Source of the DNA: Clostridiales bacterium
GTDB taxonomy: Bacteria > Bacillota > Clostridia > Oscillospirales > QAMX01
Reading direction: 5' to 3'
NCBI GenBank assembly: GCA_003149835.1
Contig: QAMX01000033.1
Location: forward strand, 1-5,743
Length of the DNA: 5,743 nucleotides
In this document: positions 4,788 through 5,743 of the stretch, piece after piece
Layout of the letters: the number at the start of each line of letters is the position of its first letter
Numbering within the stretch: the stretch's first letter is position 1
The notes under the pieces: generated by a model
Database searches by the model: none
What the model saw: only the letters and a program-made list of their open reading frames with translations
What the model was told of the DNA's origin: nothing
Translations under genes and position numbers: made by a program

Positions 4788-5743
4788 ATGAGTCTTCCAA
4801 TCGTTTTTCCTCCGCACCGCTCGCGTTTCATTTCCTTTTATGAGAAAACCGATACGCGCATACCGGCGCGTCTGTTCGCGCGCGTGATAACCAAGCCGGA
4901 TGTTTCGGCGATTCCCTATCCCCTGCCGTCCGCGCCTGATTCCTATGTATGCTCTGCCGAAGGAAACGACGGCGTGCTTTGGCTCGGCTCCGCTGTTTCC
5001 GGTCTGACGCGCTACGCGCCGAATGAGGCGCGCCGCGAAGACGTCATTCAATATTTTTCCGCCGAACGCGATTTGGTTGACAACAAGGTGCGTTCGCTCT
5101 GGGCGGACGGCGATAACGTCTGGGTCGAGACGGAGGAGGGCGTCGCCTATATCGAGATGAAGCAGATCACGATGGAGGAAAAAGCGGCGGTCCTGACGCA
5201 GGAAACCGTCATGGCCGTCGACCGGCACGGCATGGTCAGCCAGCGTGAACTGGAACGCGACAACGACATCACCTCCCGCGTCCCCTATGGCCACTCCGAC
5301 AACGACGGCGGCTTTACGGCGGAGTACGCGATCGGTGAAATGATGCGCTACGACGTGATGGCGCGCGAACATGGCGCGGATTCCGAGGAGGCAAAAGCCG
5401 CGCGGAAAAACGCGACCAGAGCGTTTGAAGCGGCGCTGCTGCTGATGTATCTTCCGGGACGCGGCGACGGTTTCGTGGCGCGTTCGTATATGACGACCGC
5501 AGAGCCTGTACCCGACGACGGACTTTTCTATAAAAAAGAAAACGGCAAGGCGACCTGCCTCGAAACGCGGGCTTCCAAACGCCTGAACATCGCCGGCAAG
5601 GTGATCGACGCCTCGGCCAAGGTGCCCGACCGCCTCGCCGAGCTCTATCGTTCCGAAGGCTTTACGGACGACGACATCACCTACAAGGGCGACACGTCGA
5701 GCGATGAAATTACCGCTCATTTTATGGCGCTGTATTTCGCGCA
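4788..5743 (+). CDS. Propeller-fragment plus alpha-helical domain protein, 3' end outside the window
   Basis: The frame is open from ATG 4788 to the window edge, 318 residues with no stop. GAGAGG (4774-4779) is the ribosome binding site and an in-frame TGA at 4767-4769 fixes the start. Residues about 60-79 (GNDGVLWLGSAVSGLTRYAP) and 99-125 (NKVRSLWADGDNVWVETEEGVAYI and on) look like 'two-component regulator propeller' blades. About 128-318 resembles the helical domain that follows such propellers in uncharacterised proteins from bacteria and algae: SDNDGG (170-175), an AEYAIGEMMRY helix, GRGDGFVARSY (224-234) and YKGDTSSDEITAHFMALY (299-316). From memory of that family, DNDG, ARS and GDTSSDE are its conserved blocks. 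The fold may be a glycosidase-like alpha/alpha barrel, but no reaction is known to me. There is no signal peptide, so it is probably cytoplasmic. Only about two blades are visible, fewer than a closed propeller needs. High-GC codon use agrees with nth. Confidence 0.8.
   Translation, partial: MSLPIVFPPHRSRFISFYEKTDTRIPARLFARVITKPDVSAIPYPLPSAPDSYVCSAEGNDGVLWLGSAVSGLTRYAPNEARREDVIQYFSAERDLVDNKVRSLWADGDNVWVETEEGVAYIEMKQITMEEKAAVLTQETVMAVDRHGMVSQRELERDNDITSRVPYGHSDNDGGFTAEYAIGEMMRYDVMAREHGADSEEAKAARKNATRAFEAALLLMYLPGRGDGFVARSYMTTAEPVPDDGLFYKKENGKATCLETRASKRLNIAGKVIDASAKVPDRLAELYRSEGFTDDDITYKGDTSSDEITAHFMALYFA

Noticed and set aside
4752..5720. Long minus-strand open frame of 322 codons opposite the last gene
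   Set aside because: It is antisense to the plus-strand gene at 4788, which has a ribosome binding site, a fixed start and family-like motifs. The minus-strand translation is rich in Arg/Val/His with no recognisable domain, typical of the shadow of a GC-rich gene.

Overview
The window looks like chromosomal DNA from a moderately GC-rich member of Bacillota, most likely class Clostridia (Oscillospirales-like). This rests on strong GAGGTGA-type ribosome binding sites, GTG starts on two genes, TATAAT-type promoters, and the flavour of the RarA, GlyA and Nth proteins. The lineage is inferred from style, not from a database match.

Layout. A leftward (minus-strand) cluster covers roughly 26-3848. 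In transcription order it holds glyA (serine hydroxymethyltransferase, 3848-2598), rarA (AAA+ replication/recombination ATPase, 2563-1274), an unrecognised lipoprotein (1243-593) and mscL (large-conductance mechanosensitive channel, 484-26). The first two gaps are 34 and 30 nt, so glyA-rarA-lipoprotein is probably one transcription unit. mscL follows after 108 nt and may have its own signals. The left edge seems to cut through an intrinsic terminator.

A 220-nt divergent promoter region (3849-4068) separates this cluster from a rightward pair: nth (endonuclease III, 4069-4701) and a protein whose 3' end lies outside the window (4788-5743+). The second protein joins a short propeller-like segment to an alpha-helical domain of the kind found in 'two-component regulator propeller' proteins. 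The divergent region holds a leftward TTGTTT-17-TAAAAT promoter, a rightward perfect extended -10, a long AT-rich inverted repeat between them, and two GC-rich stem-loops in the nth leader.

Functionally these are mostly housekeeping genes: one-carbon/serine-glycine metabolism (GlyA), rescue of stalled forks (RarA), base-excision repair (Nth) and osmotic safety (MscL). The unusual parts are the AT-rich lipoprotein gene between rarA and mscL, the uncharacterised propeller/helical protein, and a set of CCGGC...GCCGG palindromes, one in each of three intergenic regions. I see no mobile element, CRISPR array, tRNA or rRNA, and no clear sign of a new defence or biosynthetic system.
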